Below are positions 47,601 to 55,949 of a DNA stretch of 64,000 nucleotides, piece after piece; the stretch's first letter is position 1, and each line of letters begins with the position of its first letter. This stretch comes from an uncultured Myxococcales bacterium (lineage in GTDB: Bacteria; Myxococcota_A; Bradymonadia; UBA7976; VGTA01). A program made the position numbers and the translations under genes. The stretch spans positions 1 to 64,000 of the forward strand of contig CAKZRU010000015.1 in the NCBI GenBank assembly GCA_937146725.1. The letters are read 5' to 3'. The notes under the pieces were generated by a model. That model did no database searches and was not told the DNA's origin. It saw only the letters and a list, made by a program, of their open reading frames with translations.

Positions 47601-47894
47601 ATGTTGATCAAGGCATGCTAAAAAGTAGTTAAAGTGAAGTGCGATTTGGGCTTCAACTAAATGAGGATAATATTTATCGTATTCATCGATAGCCGTTTTA
47701 AGCAAAGCTCTAGCTTTAGGGTTCAAGTTTCGTCTTAAGACATCGATAGACTCCGATAAAATAGAATCTAATTCTTCTTGGTTCAAGTTTGAAGAATATA
47801 GCTGCTCACTCGATGCTTGTTGCTCACTCGATGCTTGTTGCTCACTCGATTCTTGATTGAGTACATTTACTTGCGACTGACTTGGCTTATCCAC
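44685..47894 (-). CDS. TPR-CHAT protease-like protein
   Basis: 1069 residues with GTG start after GAGGAG. An N-terminal in-frame SEQQAS repeat, then ~700 residues of helical TPR-like repeats (for example LGLSYAHLGEMKGAKKALEAS). The C-terminal ~250 residues form a CHAT (caspase/separase-like) domain: LLISPNDILALIPFSALL, YLGEKLELAI, then SGHG and NANSC as the probable His and Cys of the dyad, ending in HPREWAGFELYI. CHAT-TPR proteins act as proteases in bacterial immunity, signalling or development. The gene follows a TPR-type gene by 9 bases. The spacing of the dyad is not textbook. Confidence 0.8.
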   Translation of the reverse strand: MDKPSQSQVNVLNQESSEQQASSEQQASSEQLYSSNLNQEELDSILSESIDVLRRNLNPKARALLKTAIDEYDKYYPHLVEAQIALHFNYFLACLDQHDAPDYQDVLTQLIELFKALPSPTTSSREVSHQLSLLIHNSSLHIEPALKEELGHLIARDFEPPQNLKDPRFILEAHISPTTIAQLSPIDSGLLCYTLSKQSLNIIALPNWMRKIYRSQIKTPPLPLDIEESLTLFTNFYHQQAYDDAYQELLKAFEWAVYCAPVFAFEWVFGLISLEEHTIVENLAYLYTPPLERRVVLTIKMHRDFAALLADERDAERLALHHWQEVISLSQHHLQEIARRQTERATHHNKDLETQGWLKVRIAEGLIAQGDDFQAQKVLESVASKARIDTLRDPVLSASALSLSGMLNERFGHFEKASADYYNALNRAIPRPVLTHDDVAFLEWWASEQHDHQRLTLITIGIKRSCDLVRLTNHPEALADLDLLNLLLSNLAHSLPYEPYLETVIYLGLSYAHLGEMKGAKKALEASQALDHTTGIALSNLFILKNLKRELSINSEQPAQLRPQFERVLKEVEGARGGEVQRQLQLHSTLLFLQANLPQYHTMSNEKRVALGDKIEGLLKKTYESFCQRALRSHLCQFSILLPKIQEDELEGQVKVLLNFPECQAAARWLVKIIKKQDHPYYFVTPKRELSQVIQATHSQRFTSKWIAREEVPLSSYQVYNQLAARRDTPAWPQRALNAQEARLEFYVFEDWLFSHLVTQNQRVITQQIHYPRVELEYDVNDLLKCLLSANEPNYLFEEASKKLYQVLLAPFAKELDKLHRLLISPNDILALIPFSALLDQDHRYLGEKLELAITLSTAAPVFMNHAPRQGSALIHQVGMGDEQGQVLNQALEQALSKTPSSTLEVYSPSQWSEQYLRPDEQDTGLKAPSIVIFEGELSGHGTLDFTLHLPTDQSSHKLHLNMSESVRALVYANANSCILTRNISPYIVPQRSIKTLLTSLHGGLLHSRWQGQYFDLMMERIISRLSEGSLLIGMMGCLTHVRRVAIQERQHPREWAGFELYIAEHQLK
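47806..47860 (-). repeat. In-frame tandem repeat (SEQQAS) near CHAT N-terminus
   Basis: Repeated 18-bp units encode SEQQAS in the disordered N-terminus. Another case of unit changes that would not break the frame. Confidence 0.7.
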
Positions 47895-47903
47895 TCGAAC
47901 TCC

Positions 47904-48989
47904 TCAGTCCATATTTTCTAGAGGAAAGTTATACTCATCACTGATGTGACTTTGTTGATTTAACTGTCGAATATGTTCATCTGTATGCTGAGCAAGTTCA
48001 AAGAACTTACAATCTTTTTGAATGTCTCTAAGTCTAGTCAGGACTTCGATGTTATTTGGATGTAGTTCATTGAGGATTGAAATATAATGCCAAGCTGCAT
48101 GATGATCACACATTCGGCGTGACATATCAGCCAACATCAGTAAATGAGCTGTGTCATCACGCGTTTTTCCAAGTGCTTTTTGGATTTGTTGGTAAGCGAA
48201 CTCAAGGCCTCGCAACTCAATGAGTAAGTTGCTATAATCATTCCACATCTCTATATCGTTAGGAACTAACTGAGTATATAGGGTAAAAAGTTCAAGTAAG
48301 CTTTCTTGCTCGGCTTCAGTCTCTGCATGGTTTCTCAGTTTGTAGATCTGTTCACGATATACGAGTGCATAGCTAATAGGACTGGGAACTGCCACTGGTA
48401 ATAAGGCGAGGGAAAGCCTAGGAGCTGCTTGAGCATCAACTCTAAGATTTGATGAAATAAAGACATTATTCTCATCCGAATTATGTAGAGGCTCTGGAGT
48501 ATTGTTTACATCATCAAAAGGGGCAATCTCATTGAATAAATCTGGAGGAGAAATCGCCAAAACCTTTTCTGTTTCAGGAAGTCCAAGGTTTTTAGGTGAA
48601 TGATTGCGATCAAAGTCTTCTTGGAGTGAGTGATCTGTCTCATCGAAGTGATCCAAGTAATCAGGCACTAAAACTAAACGATCATAATCAGAATCATCAT
48701 TAAGGCTATCTTCAGCTAGGGCATCTTGTTCTTGTTGGTTGCTCTGTTCATATTGCTGGGCATCATATAGTTCCCAGTCTTCTTCGGCGACAGGAGTGTC
48801 TGGAATATGATCATCTTTTGGATCAGTAAATGGTTCGAGAGCAATCTTTTGATAAGGATCTTGGCGGGGAGTAACCAAGGATTCATTGTCAGTAAACTTT
48901 GGATCATGCTTTGAATTAGACAAGGGGGACTGCTGAGAATTGTTACTTTTGGGTGCAACAAAACTACGTAGTTTCTTGAAAATACCCAT
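47904..48989 (-). CDS. TPR-type protein, operon partner of the CHAT protein
   Basis: 361 residues. Residues 1-190 are acidic and disordered, with GIFKKLRSFV at the start possibly membrane-associating. Residues ~205-345 are TPR-like helices (ESLLELFTLYTQLVPNDIEMW, LLMLADMSRRMCDHHAAWHY, ARL-type spacing). No catalytic domain seen. Only 9 bases separate its stop from the CHAT gene start, and the CHAT ribosome binding site overlaps its end, so the two products probably work together. Confidence 0.65.
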   Translation of the reverse strand: MGIFKKLRSFVAPKSNNSQQSPLSNSKHDPKFTDNESLVTPRQDPYQKIALEPFTDPKDDHIPDTPVAEEDWELYDAQQYEQSNQQEQDALAEDSLNDDSDYDRLVLVPDYLDHFDETDHSLQEDFDRNHSPKNLGLPETEKVLAISPPDLFNEIAPFDDVNNTPEPLHNSDENNVFISSNLRVDAQAAPRLSLALLPVAVPSPISYALVYREQIYKLRNHAETEAEQESLLELFTLYTQLVPNDIEMWNDYSNLLIELRGLEFAYQQIQKALGKTRDDTAHLLMLADMSRRMCDHHAAWHYISILNELHPNNIEVLTRLRDIQKDCKFFELAQHTDEHIRQLNQQSHISDEYNFPLENMD

Positions 48990-49149
48990 ATCATAGATCC
49001 TTATTCATGATGAACAATGTCTTTTACACTTGTGATTGTGTTTATCATAGTTTTATGTCAATTTCACTATATCCTAAGCGGGCTCTTTGTAAAAATAAGA
49101 TTTCAACTTAATTCAAAATGTTTTCTAAGAGCCATCATTCAAGACTTCA

Positions 49150-49980
49150 GTGAGCAAAAGTATGAATAGTCAATGGGCAAATATGGCACTGAGAGATGCC
49201 TTGTTTATGTGCTTTGATCTCGAAACAACGGGGATTAACATCGAATCGGATCGAATCGTCCAATTAGCAGTTTCATATTTTCAAGGTGGCCAAGTCGTTC
49301 AGCAGCATAGTCAAATCCTTAATCCAAACTGCCCCATTCCTGAGCAGTCGAGTGCTGTACATGGTATTTATGACAAAGATGTCGTAAACCAACCTAGTTT
49401 AAGTCAATTTTTACCCAAGCTTATCCCACATTTTAAAGGCGAAGTCTTAAGTCAGTTTTCAGCACCAATCTTATTGGGATATAACCTGGTCTCTTATGAT
49501 ATTCCGTTATTTAAATATGAGCTCAAACGGATAAATGTTAATGAAGGCTTGGTTGATTTACCCGTTATTGATTTAATTTACTTTGCACGTTGGTATTTGA
49601 GAAACCAAAAAATCAAGTTAGTCGATTTATGTCAATATTTTAAAGTGCCTTTAGAGCATGCTCACAACGCTCTGTTTGATGCTAAGGCCTGTGGTCTATT
49701 ATTGCCCATGTTTTATCAAGCTGGGTATTTAGGAGAGACTGTTGGTGAGGTTTTAGAAATGCAAGCGCAAATTAAACCCAAACTAGATGCAGAGTATAAT
49801 AAATATCGAATGTGGTTATATCATGACAGATTTACAGATGCCCTTATTCTAGGACAGGGTAAATATCAAGGGACTCCTTTAATTCAATGTGACCCGAGTT
49901 ATCTCCAACATTGCGTTACCAATTACGATTTACCAAACGCTGTTAAACAAGCTTTTGAAGCCCAATTAAATCAAGGTTAA
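49150..49980 (+). CDS. DEDDh-family 3'-5' exonuclease
   Basis: 276 residues from a GTG; the ATG four codons on (49162) is an alternative. ExoI FDLETTGINIESDRIVQLAV, AVHGIYDKDV, ExoII GYNLVSYDIPLF, and ExoIII HAHNALFDAKACG give all acidic residues and the DEDDh His. Similar to DNA polymerase III epsilon-like and RNase T-like exonucleases. The C-terminal ~80 residues (KYQGTPLIQCDPSYL) are an additional small domain. Likely acts in DNA repair or proofreading. Confidence 0.9.
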   Translation: MSKSMNSQWANMALRDALFMCFDLETTGINIESDRIVQLAVSYFQGGQVVQQHSQILNPNCPIPEQSSAVHGIYDKDVVNQPSLSQFLPKLIPHFKGEVLSQFSAPILLGYNLVSYDIPLFKYELKRINVNEGLVDLPVIDLIYFARWYLRNQKIKLVDLCQYFKVPLEHAHNALFDAKACGLLLPMFYQAGYLGETVGEVLEMQAQIKPKLDAEYNKYRMWLYHDRFTDALILGQGKYQGTPLIQCDPSYLQHCVTNYDLPNAVKQAFEAQLNQG

Positions 49981-49990
49981 GCGGGGTTAT

Positions 49991-50036
49991 GAGCTAAGGT
50001 TTATTAGCTTACACTAGCTTACACTAGCTTATAGTG
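49991..50036. repeat. Short hairpin and 10-bp tandem repeat between convergent genes
   Basis: AGCTAA/TTAGCT hairpin (49992-50009) runs into three copies of a 10-base TAGCTTACAC-like unit. It lies in the 48-base gap between two convergent genes and may help transcription end on both strands. Confidence 0.5.
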
Positions 50037-51549
50037 GTTTACGCCGTCGTTTGCGTTTCTTAATGGGGCGCAAAATAAAGTCTTCATCAAGAGAGTTTGA
50101 AGTGATTAATGAGCGATCAATTGATTGAGAACGATCTAGAGTATTGCGTCTTAAACCAGAATCTCTATGGTCATTAGTATATAAACCTTCGTGATCTTCA
50201 ATATACTGTGGTAGGTGACTGTCAGAGTTTAAACTCGGCTCAAATATAGGCTCAAAGGTTTGTACTTGAGGTAAGTCTTGAGTTGGATACTCAGCAAGAG
50301 TCTTCTCTGCTTCATTCTCATCAATCCTCAGTTTACTTGGTATAGCTTGCTCTTGAGCGACCTCTTTTGAAATCGACTGGTGAACGAGCTGAGTATTATG
50401 TTTATCACTCTGCCTTTCGAGCTTTTTATAGAATTGATATTCGGTGATAAAGTAATCAACACGATTCAACTGAAACCACCACGCATCGAGTTCAGTAGGT
50501 GAAAAACTACTCAGTTCTTCGTGTCCTTCAACAAGTTGATAAAATTGCTCTCGTTCTTGTTTCATTTCTCGATCGACATTGACCAATGATTCAAGAGAGG
50601 CAAACCAAGAGCCAAAAAGTAATGCTTTTGAAGAAGGTGAGTAGCGCTGCCATTGACTCATTTGGGCTTGACCCATGCGCTCCCATTTAGACAATGAGCG
50701 CAGGGGGGGGCGGCGCCAAGTATTTAGAGCTTTTGTATTGGCTCGCTCTTTAGAGTCATCATGTGGCTGCTTACTTTCGTTAGGAGAGGCAGAATGATGG
50801 ATTGCTTGCTCATCTGACAGACTTTGGCTGCTTGTCATTCTTGAACTACTCATTGTTTTTTGGCGCTCTTTTTTTCGCTTCCGTTCTCTTCTTAAGCGTC
50901 GTTTACGACGAGCCGATCTTCTTTTTTCTCGTTCTTCATCATAAAGCTTCACCCTTGTGATTCCTTGAGGTTGGGCAGGCCTTATGATCTGATTTAAGCC
51001 ATCTTTAGCAGGGATCATTGCTTCTAAAGATTGCTCATGATCATGCAGTGAGTCATCCGAGTTTAGATCATAATCATTCGTCCAATCTTGATCACTCAGT
51101 AAGAGTTGTTCAGCATAAGACTTATGTTCTGGGTGTATTTCGGCCTCATTGGCCTCATTAAATGAAGGCAGGTTTTGTTCATGATCATGAGTCTGAGGCT
51201 CTGAATCTTGCGGAAAAGCTGAGCTTGTTGTTAAGCCTAAACCGGGGAAAAACTCTGTGAATTGGTTTAGGAACTCTAGCTCATGCTCAGTTTTCTGCTC
51301 GGTTTCTTGCTGTTCTAATTGATCGTTTTGTTGAGTCTTTTCTTTTAAAGCTTGGCTCTTAAGCTGATTTGATTCAGACGAGTCCGTGCGATGACTCTCT
51401 TTGCTTTTTTGAGATTGATTTAGACGAGTGCTTTTTGGCTCTACTAAAGCTCTTAGCCACGACTGGCTAGAGCTTGAGTATAAGGTATTAGCTAGCCAAT
51501 CTAAGGTTGCATTTAACCAAGTCCTAGGAAGTTTCCAAAATTGACTCAT
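50029..51549 (-). CDS. Charged, mostly disordered protein of unknown function
   Basis: 506 residues. Acidic Gln/Asp/Glu/Ser-rich blocks surround a strongly basic stretch (EREKRRSARRKRRLRRERKR and on, residues ~210-235) and the C-terminus is again basic (RPIKKRKRRRKPL). No signal, membrane helix or enzyme motif; one short region (~280-370) looks helical and folded. Unrecognised; nucleic-acid or membrane-surface binding is conceivable from charge alone. Confidence 0.55.
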   Translation of the reverse strand: MSQFWKLPRTWLNATLDWLANTLYSSSSQSWLRALVEPKSTRLNQSQKSKESHRTDSSESNQLKSQALKEKTQQNDQLEQQETEQKTEHELEFLNQFTEFFPGLGLTTSSAFPQDSEPQTHDHEQNLPSFNEANEAEIHPEHKSYAEQLLLSDQDWTNDYDLNSDDSLHDHEQSLEAMIPAKDGLNQIIRPAQPQGITRVKLYDEEREKRRSARRKRRLRRERKRKKERQKTMSSSRMTSSQSLSDEQAIHHSASPNESKQPHDDSKERANTKALNTWRRPPLRSLSKWERMGQAQMSQWQRYSPSSKALLFGSWFASLESLVNVDREMKQEREQFYQLVEGHEELSSFSPTELDAWWFQLNRVDYFITEYQFYKKLERQSDKHNTQLVHQSISKEVAQEQAIPSKLRIDENEAEKTLAEYPTQDLPQVQTFEPIFEPSLNSDSHLPQYIEDHEGLYTNDHRDSGLRRNTLDRSQSIDRSLITSNSLDEDFILRPIKKRKRRRKPL

Positions 51550-51567
51550 AGCTTGCTAATTTAAAAC

Positions 51568-53025
51568 TTACTTAGATGATTGCTTAGCATAATCTCGTTT
51601 ATGCAACCAATGTATGTTGGTACTTGGTCTGAGACATAGACTTAATTCCCATGAGATTTTTTCAGGTACATTCACAGCAGTGTACCGTGCAAACCACATC
51701 ATCAAAAATCGAGTCGCAATCTCTTTACAGTAGATTTCACTCAATGAGATGTTTCCGGAAAAACCAAAGGGGGAAAAAATATGCATGGGTAATTGAGCCT
51801 CTAAATTACCCATCCACCGCTGTGGCCAAAAACGCTTGGGCTTTTGAAAATAGGATGAATGATGAAACTCCCAAGGACTTAGCCAAACTTGCTGATCAGT
51901 TTCAGCCTTGGGTAACTCACCTTTACCAGTGTCTTCGCTTGCAGAAACCAAAGGAAACTTTCCACTGCTGATCTTGAATTGAGCAAGCCAATTCGGTGGA
52001 TATAGTCTCAAAGATTCTAAAACGACCGCATTATGAAGGGGCAATGTTTTCCATGCTTCTTCGTTATGGGGGGTAATTGGAGCTGGTGTTTTATCATCAA
52101 TCACTGGTGGTGCAGTTAAAAGCTTTACAACAGCACTTGTTTCCTTGGAAAGCTCAGCGAGGAAATCATCAGCTTGTCCCAAAGATACATTGATAATTGC
52201 TCCAAAGAGCAGTTTAGGTAAGCTTGTGTATGCCATGGACAAAAAGGCGATTGCTTCATTAATAATTTGATCTTCTTTAAGAGACCGCCCATCAGAGCCT
52301 TTCGTTTGAATCCAACGACTGAGTAGGTCATCCCCTTCTTCTCCACCACCAATTTGATCACGAATAACGGGTCTTATGTGAGACTCAAGATCTTTAAGAT
52401 ATTGACTGGCAAGCTTGACATCACTACCGGGTAACCAATTAAAACGACCTCGCGCTCCTCCATAGGCAAGTCGGGCATAGACAGTGTCCAAGCCTTCAAG
52501 AGCTGCTTCAATTTCCTTTAAGGTATCCCCTTTAAATTTATTACAAACCGTACGTCCAACAATCATCATGGAAGCTGAGCGTAAAGATTCATACAGTTGG
52601 CTTGCGGTGTTACGGCCTTGTTCTTGGGCTTCTTCACGAGCTTGAGTATACACTTTTTTTAGGGCGGCTTCCGTCCAAGGTAGCCAGCGTTCAAAAAACT
52701 CACTTGGTTGATGCTTTTGAATCGCTTTCAGCGCGGGAGTCATGGGCTTAAAACGCTGAGTAAAGGTTCTTAGGTTTAGAGCCTTAGTTTCGATCTTGGC
52801 AGGATCATCCCAAACATCGGTTTTAAATTGAACATCTCGACCACTAAAAAAATCTTCAATGAGATGTGGGTGATGTAAGGTGTAAGCTTTTATATTTTCA
52901 AAGCTTAAGGGACGCCATTTTATATCAGAGTTTGCTTGTGCTTTGAGTGGAAATAAAGAGTTTAGCTCTATGAGAGGCTGCGCAAGCAACTGCTTATATG
53001 TTGACTTAGAAGCATTCTGACCCAT
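51568..53025 (-). CDS. Cytochrome P450-like protein lacking the heme-ligand cysteine
   Basis: 485 residues from ATG 53025, preceded by GGAG; an upstream in-frame start has no site and adds a poor sequence. P450 landmarks: helix K ESLR (337-340), PKRFWPQRW (PERF-type, ~396-404), and a heme-loop SPFGFSGNISLSEIYCKE (about 418-435). Aligned to FGxGxRxCxGxxFA the cysteine position is Ser427 (codon TCA); the nearby Cys sits where Ala normally is. Helix I reads FLSMAYTS, without the acid of the acid-alcohol pair. It is thus a degenerate P450 or one with a different role. Third gene of an alkB-tetR-P450 series, 172 bases after tetR. Confidence 0.75.
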   Translation of the reverse strand: MGQNASKSTYKQLLAQPLIELNSLFPLKAQANSDIKWRPLSFENIKAYTLHHPHLIEDFFSGRDVQFKTDVWDDPAKIETKALNLRTFTQRFKPMTPALKAIQKHQPSEFFERWLPWTEAALKKVYTQAREEAQEQGRNTASQLYESLRSASMMIVGRTVCNKFKGDTLKEIEAALEGLDTVYARLAYGGARGRFNWLPGSDVKLASQYLKDLESHIRPVIRDQIGGGEEGDDLLSRWIQTKGSDGRSLKEDQIINEAIAFLSMAYTSLPKLLFGAIINVSLGQADDFLAELSKETSAVVKLLTAPPVIDDKTPAPITPHNEEAWKTLPLHNAVVLESLRLYPPNWLAQFKISSGKFPLVSASEDTGKGELPKAETDQQVWLSPWEFHHSSYFQKPKRFWPQRWMGNLEAQLPMHIFSPFGFSGNISLSEIYCKEIATRFLMMWFARYTAVNVPEKISWELSLCLRPSTNIHWLHKRDYAKQSSK

Positions 53026-53196
53026 CAATCGCTCCAAGAGAATAAGAGACCTATCTTTATAAGTCTCAAGGTTTATATATAAATGATTATGCTTGTCATA
53101 ACACCATATTATTTTGATATATGTAAACAAAGATCAGCGTTTAGTAGTCGACTTTACTTATGCCTATGTTGTTAGGCAAGAGCTTTAAAGTGGGCA

Positions 53197-53757
53197 TTAA
53201 ATCGATTTTGTGATCTCTAAACCAATCTTTTGTAAGGCCCAAAATTGTTGTTCAATGGGGCTCGCTTCAGGATTTAAATCACGATAAACAATCACACCTA
53301 GAATGAGACTAAATAAAGCATCTAGTTGAGTGCGATCTTCAATACTAAGCTGTGAACTGATGGTTTGCAGGTAAGTGTTCAATACCTTATCTGTCAGTGA
53401 CTTTGATGATTCTCCTTCGTATCGTTTATAGTCTAAAGTCACATGAATGATTTGGGCAAAACGACCTTCGCGCTGTCCAAGATAGCGAGATAGGTTAAGG
53501 AGTTTTATGGGCCAACTTTGATCAGCGGGAACCTCTTGAAGTGCGGCTTCGACATCGCTTTTGATCACTCGGTCAATCATTTGCTCAAAAAGAGCGAGTT
53601 TTCCATCAAAATAGTGATATAGAGTTCCGGTAGTAACACCAAGAGCTTCGCTTATTTTACGCATGGAAAGCGCATGAAAGCCCTTGGTCGCAAAAAGTGC
53701 TAAACAAGGTTCTAGAAGTTCTTCTCGTTTGGCATCATGGTCTACAATCTTAGGCAT
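53197..53757 (-). CDS. TetR-family transcriptional regulator
   Basis: 186 residues from ATG 53757; an ATG 11 codons upstream is possible. HTH: REELLEPCLALFATKGFHALSMRKISEALGVTTGTLYHYFDGKLALFEQMID, typical TetR. The C-terminal ligand domain is not assigned. The start overlaps the alkB stop (8 bases), so it is coupled to alkB and probably controls it. An inverted repeat in front of alkB is a candidate operator. Confidence 0.92.
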   Translation of the reverse strand: MPKIVDHDAKREELLEPCLALFATKGFHALSMRKISEALGVTTGTLYHYFDGKLALFEQMIDRVIKSDVEAALQEVPADQSWPIKLLNLSRYLGQREGRFAQIIHVTLDYKRYEGESSKSLTDKVLNTYLQTISSQLSIEDRTQLDALFSLILGVIVYRDLNPEASPIEQQFWALQKIGLEITKSI

Positions 53758-54844
53758 GTTTAAGTTGATGTCCTTTAGCTTGAGTTTCAATGTGATCGTT
53801 TGAAACTCGTTGAGCTTCAGATTCGATGTGTTTGTTCATAAGTGGAATATATAAAAACGGAAATAGTGCAAGAACAATCATCCCTGGATAGCCGGTTGGT
53901 AGCTGGTAGCTATAGGAAAAATGCCTCAGTTGGGCATAGCTACGTCTAGGATGAGCATGATGATCCGAATGTCTGCTGAGCTCGAAAAGCAAAACTCTGC
54001 TGATTGGATAATCTGCATTCCAAGAGTGTGAAGGGGTAACTGGCTCATAACGACCACGATCATTTTTTTGTCGCTGTAAACCATAGTGTTCGATGTAATT
54101 GACGGCTTCAAGCAAAGAAAAACCAATGAAGGCAGCACAGGTAAATGCGAATAAGGCTTGAGCACCTAAGCTCATGGTAATCACTAGCATAAAGACAGTT
54201 TCGATCAATACAAAACGTAAGGCCTGATTCTTTAGAGACCATGAACTCAAAGATTTACGTTCTAAGCGACGTGCTTCTAAAGCCCAAGCAGACTTGAAGC
54301 TACCGATGACAGAACGTAGCCAAAACTGATATAAAGTTTCATTTAATCGAGCCGAAGCCGGATCTTCCTCGGTTGCTACTTTGGCATGGTGACCACGGTT
54401 ATGCTCAATAAAGAAGTGCATGTATAGTGAGGTTAAAAGTAATGCCTTAGCACCAAAACGAGACAGCTTATCCGAACGGTGACCAAGCTCATGGGCGGCA
54501 TTTATACCATAAGCGCCACAAAGAATGCCCATGCTAAGGCTGTTACCCAGCCATTCAATACCTGTCCAAGAGTTAGAACTGGCCTGCCAAAGATATAAAG
54601 CAAGCATGAGATACTGCAATGGAACAATACTCAGCACTAAAGCATGATAAGAACCAGAATCACCGCGTTGCTTAAGCTCTTGATCGGATAGATTATCAGG
54701 TTGTGCCTTGGTAAGGAGTTCAATTAAAGGCACCAATCCAAAAGTAATCAAAGGCAGACCAAAGCTTGCCAAGCCACCATTGAAGAACCCATAAAGCGCC
54801 GAAAGTGATAGTAAGTGACCACATAAATAATAGTATATAGACAT
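53750..54844 (-). CDS. alkB: Alkane 1-monooxygenase, AlkB type
   Basis: 364 residues, AAGGAG ribosome binding site. Six or so membrane helices and all AlkB histidine boxes: HELGH (118-122), HNRGHH (148-153), NYIEHYGL (249-256), HSWNADY (273-) and HSDHHAHP (292-299). The ATEEDPASAR string after box 2 is a family signature. The diiron enzyme in the cytoplasmic membrane hydroxylates the terminal carbon of alkanes. No rubredoxin gene lies nearby. First gene of the operon with tetR and the P450. Confidence 0.95.
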   Translation of the reverse strand: MSIYYYLCGHLLSLSALYGFFNGGLASFGLPLITFGLVPLIELLTKAQPDNLSDQELKQRGDSGSYHALVLSIVPLQYLMLALYLWQASSNSWTGIEWLGNSLSMGILCGAYGINAAHELGHRSDKLSRFGAKALLLTSLYMHFFIEHNRGHHAKVATEEDPASARLNETLYQFWLRSVIGSFKSAWALEARRLERKSLSSWSLKNQALRFVLIETVFMLVITMSLGAQALFAFTCAAFIGFSLLEAVNYIEHYGLQRQKNDRGRYEPVTPSHSWNADYPISRVLLFELSRHSDHHAHPRRSYAQLRHFSYSYQLPTGYPGMIVLALFPFLYIPLMNKHIESEAQRVSNDHIETQAKGHQLKHA

Positions 54845-54859
54845 ACAGGCTCCTTATTG

Positions 54860-54873
54860 ATAACAGTCGTTAT
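54860..54873. promoter_or_regulatory. Candidate TetR operator at the alkB promoter
   Basis: ATAAC (54860-54864), AGTC, GTTAT (54869-54873) is a perfect 5-bp inverted repeat 16 bases upstream of alkB. On the complement it overlaps TATAAC, a plausible -10 box with TTAACC 18 bases upstream, so binding would block transcription. Confidence 0.45.
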
Positions 54874-54982
54874 ATTAAAGTGCATTAATCTCGGTTAAGA
54901 GTCAAGGTGAATCTGATTTTTACTTAACATCTCCTAGAAAAAATCTATGATTACAGATGATTATGCTAGGAATAGTAAAGAT

Positions 54983-55864
54983 TTAAAACAAGAAGCTTGC
55001 TAAAGTTCTCCGAGCTTCACTGACGATGGGGCTCTCATTGCCAAGGACTTCAAAGATAAGTAAGAGAGTCTGTCGACCAGCATCATCACGGTATGTTCTG
55101 TCATACATCACCACCTTTAATAGCGCATCACAAGCCTCTTTAAATCGGCCTTGAAACGCATAGCTCACGCCCAAACGATACCATATATCAACATTTTTTT
55201 GATCTGCTTGAAGTGTATTGAATAACTGCTCAATATGGCCTTGAAACTCAGCCAAAGAAAATAAGGCCTTAAGCTTTTGTGCACTTTGATACTCAGGTTG
55301 ATCTTGTGGAATACTAAGGATTAACTGCTCGGCGGCTTCTAAATCGCCTAAAGCAAGCGTAGACTTAGCCATGGCAAGACGAACATCTGAACGGTTCGCA
55401 TCCTCGAGTAGGGCCTGTTGCAAGTACTTGAGTGCTTCTTCATATTGACCTAGCCTAAGCGCTTCCATACCAAGCTCATATGGATCACCCTCATCGGCAG
55501 GTAAATGGCGATCAAGAAAGTTTTTTAGATCACTTTCTGATTGATTACCGACCAAAGCATCGACCGGTCTACCATTGATGAATAAGATCATGAAAGGTAC
55601 ACTTTGCACTCTAAGTGCCATAGCGACTCTTTGTGCTTTATCAATATCAACTTTTACAAGTTCAAAGCGACCTTTATATTGTGAGGCAAGTTTTTCAAGG
55701 GTTGGTCCTAAGGCTTGACACGGGCCACACCATTCGGCCCAGCAATCTACTAAAACCGGAACATTTAAGCTTCTATGGATGACCTCGGCTTCAAAACTAA
55801 GGTCATCGGCTTCATGGACAAATGGGTGATCAAGCTCAGGGGACTGCTCAGTGATCTGAGTCAT
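54983..55864 (-). CDS. Thioredoxin-TPR protein (CnoX/YbbN-like)
   Basis: 293 residues from ATG 55864, preceded by GAGGAG; a TTG 15 bases upstream is less likely. Thioredoxin domain to ~120 with WAEWCGPC (Cys46, Cys49) and VQSVPFMILFINGRPVDALVG, then TPR-like helices (YELGMEALRLGQYEEALKYLQQAL ...). CnoX/YbbN proteins are redox-holdase chaperones that pass clients to DnaK and GroEL. Both active-site cysteines are kept here. Divergent from the next gene. Confidence 0.9.
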   Translation of the reverse strand: MTQITEQSPELDHPFVHEADDLSFEAEVIHRSLNVPVLVDCWAEWCGPCQALGPTLEKLASQYKGRFELVKVDIDKAQRVAMALRVQSVPFMILFINGRPVDALVGNQSESDLKNFLDRHLPADEGDPYELGMEALRLGQYEEALKYLQQALLEDANRSDVRLAMAKSTLALGDLEAAEQLILSIPQDQPEYQSAQKLKALFSLAEFQGHIEQLFNTLQADQKNVDIWYRLGVSYAFQGRFKEACDALLKVVMYDRTYRDDAGRQTLLLIFEVLGNESPIVSEARRTLASFLF

Positions 55865-55949
55865 CGCTTTTCTCCTCAAAGTATGTTTTAAATTGAATGG
55901 ATCTTTAAAGTAAGCACAAACTCATCACAAGCAAGTTCAAGAGATAAGT

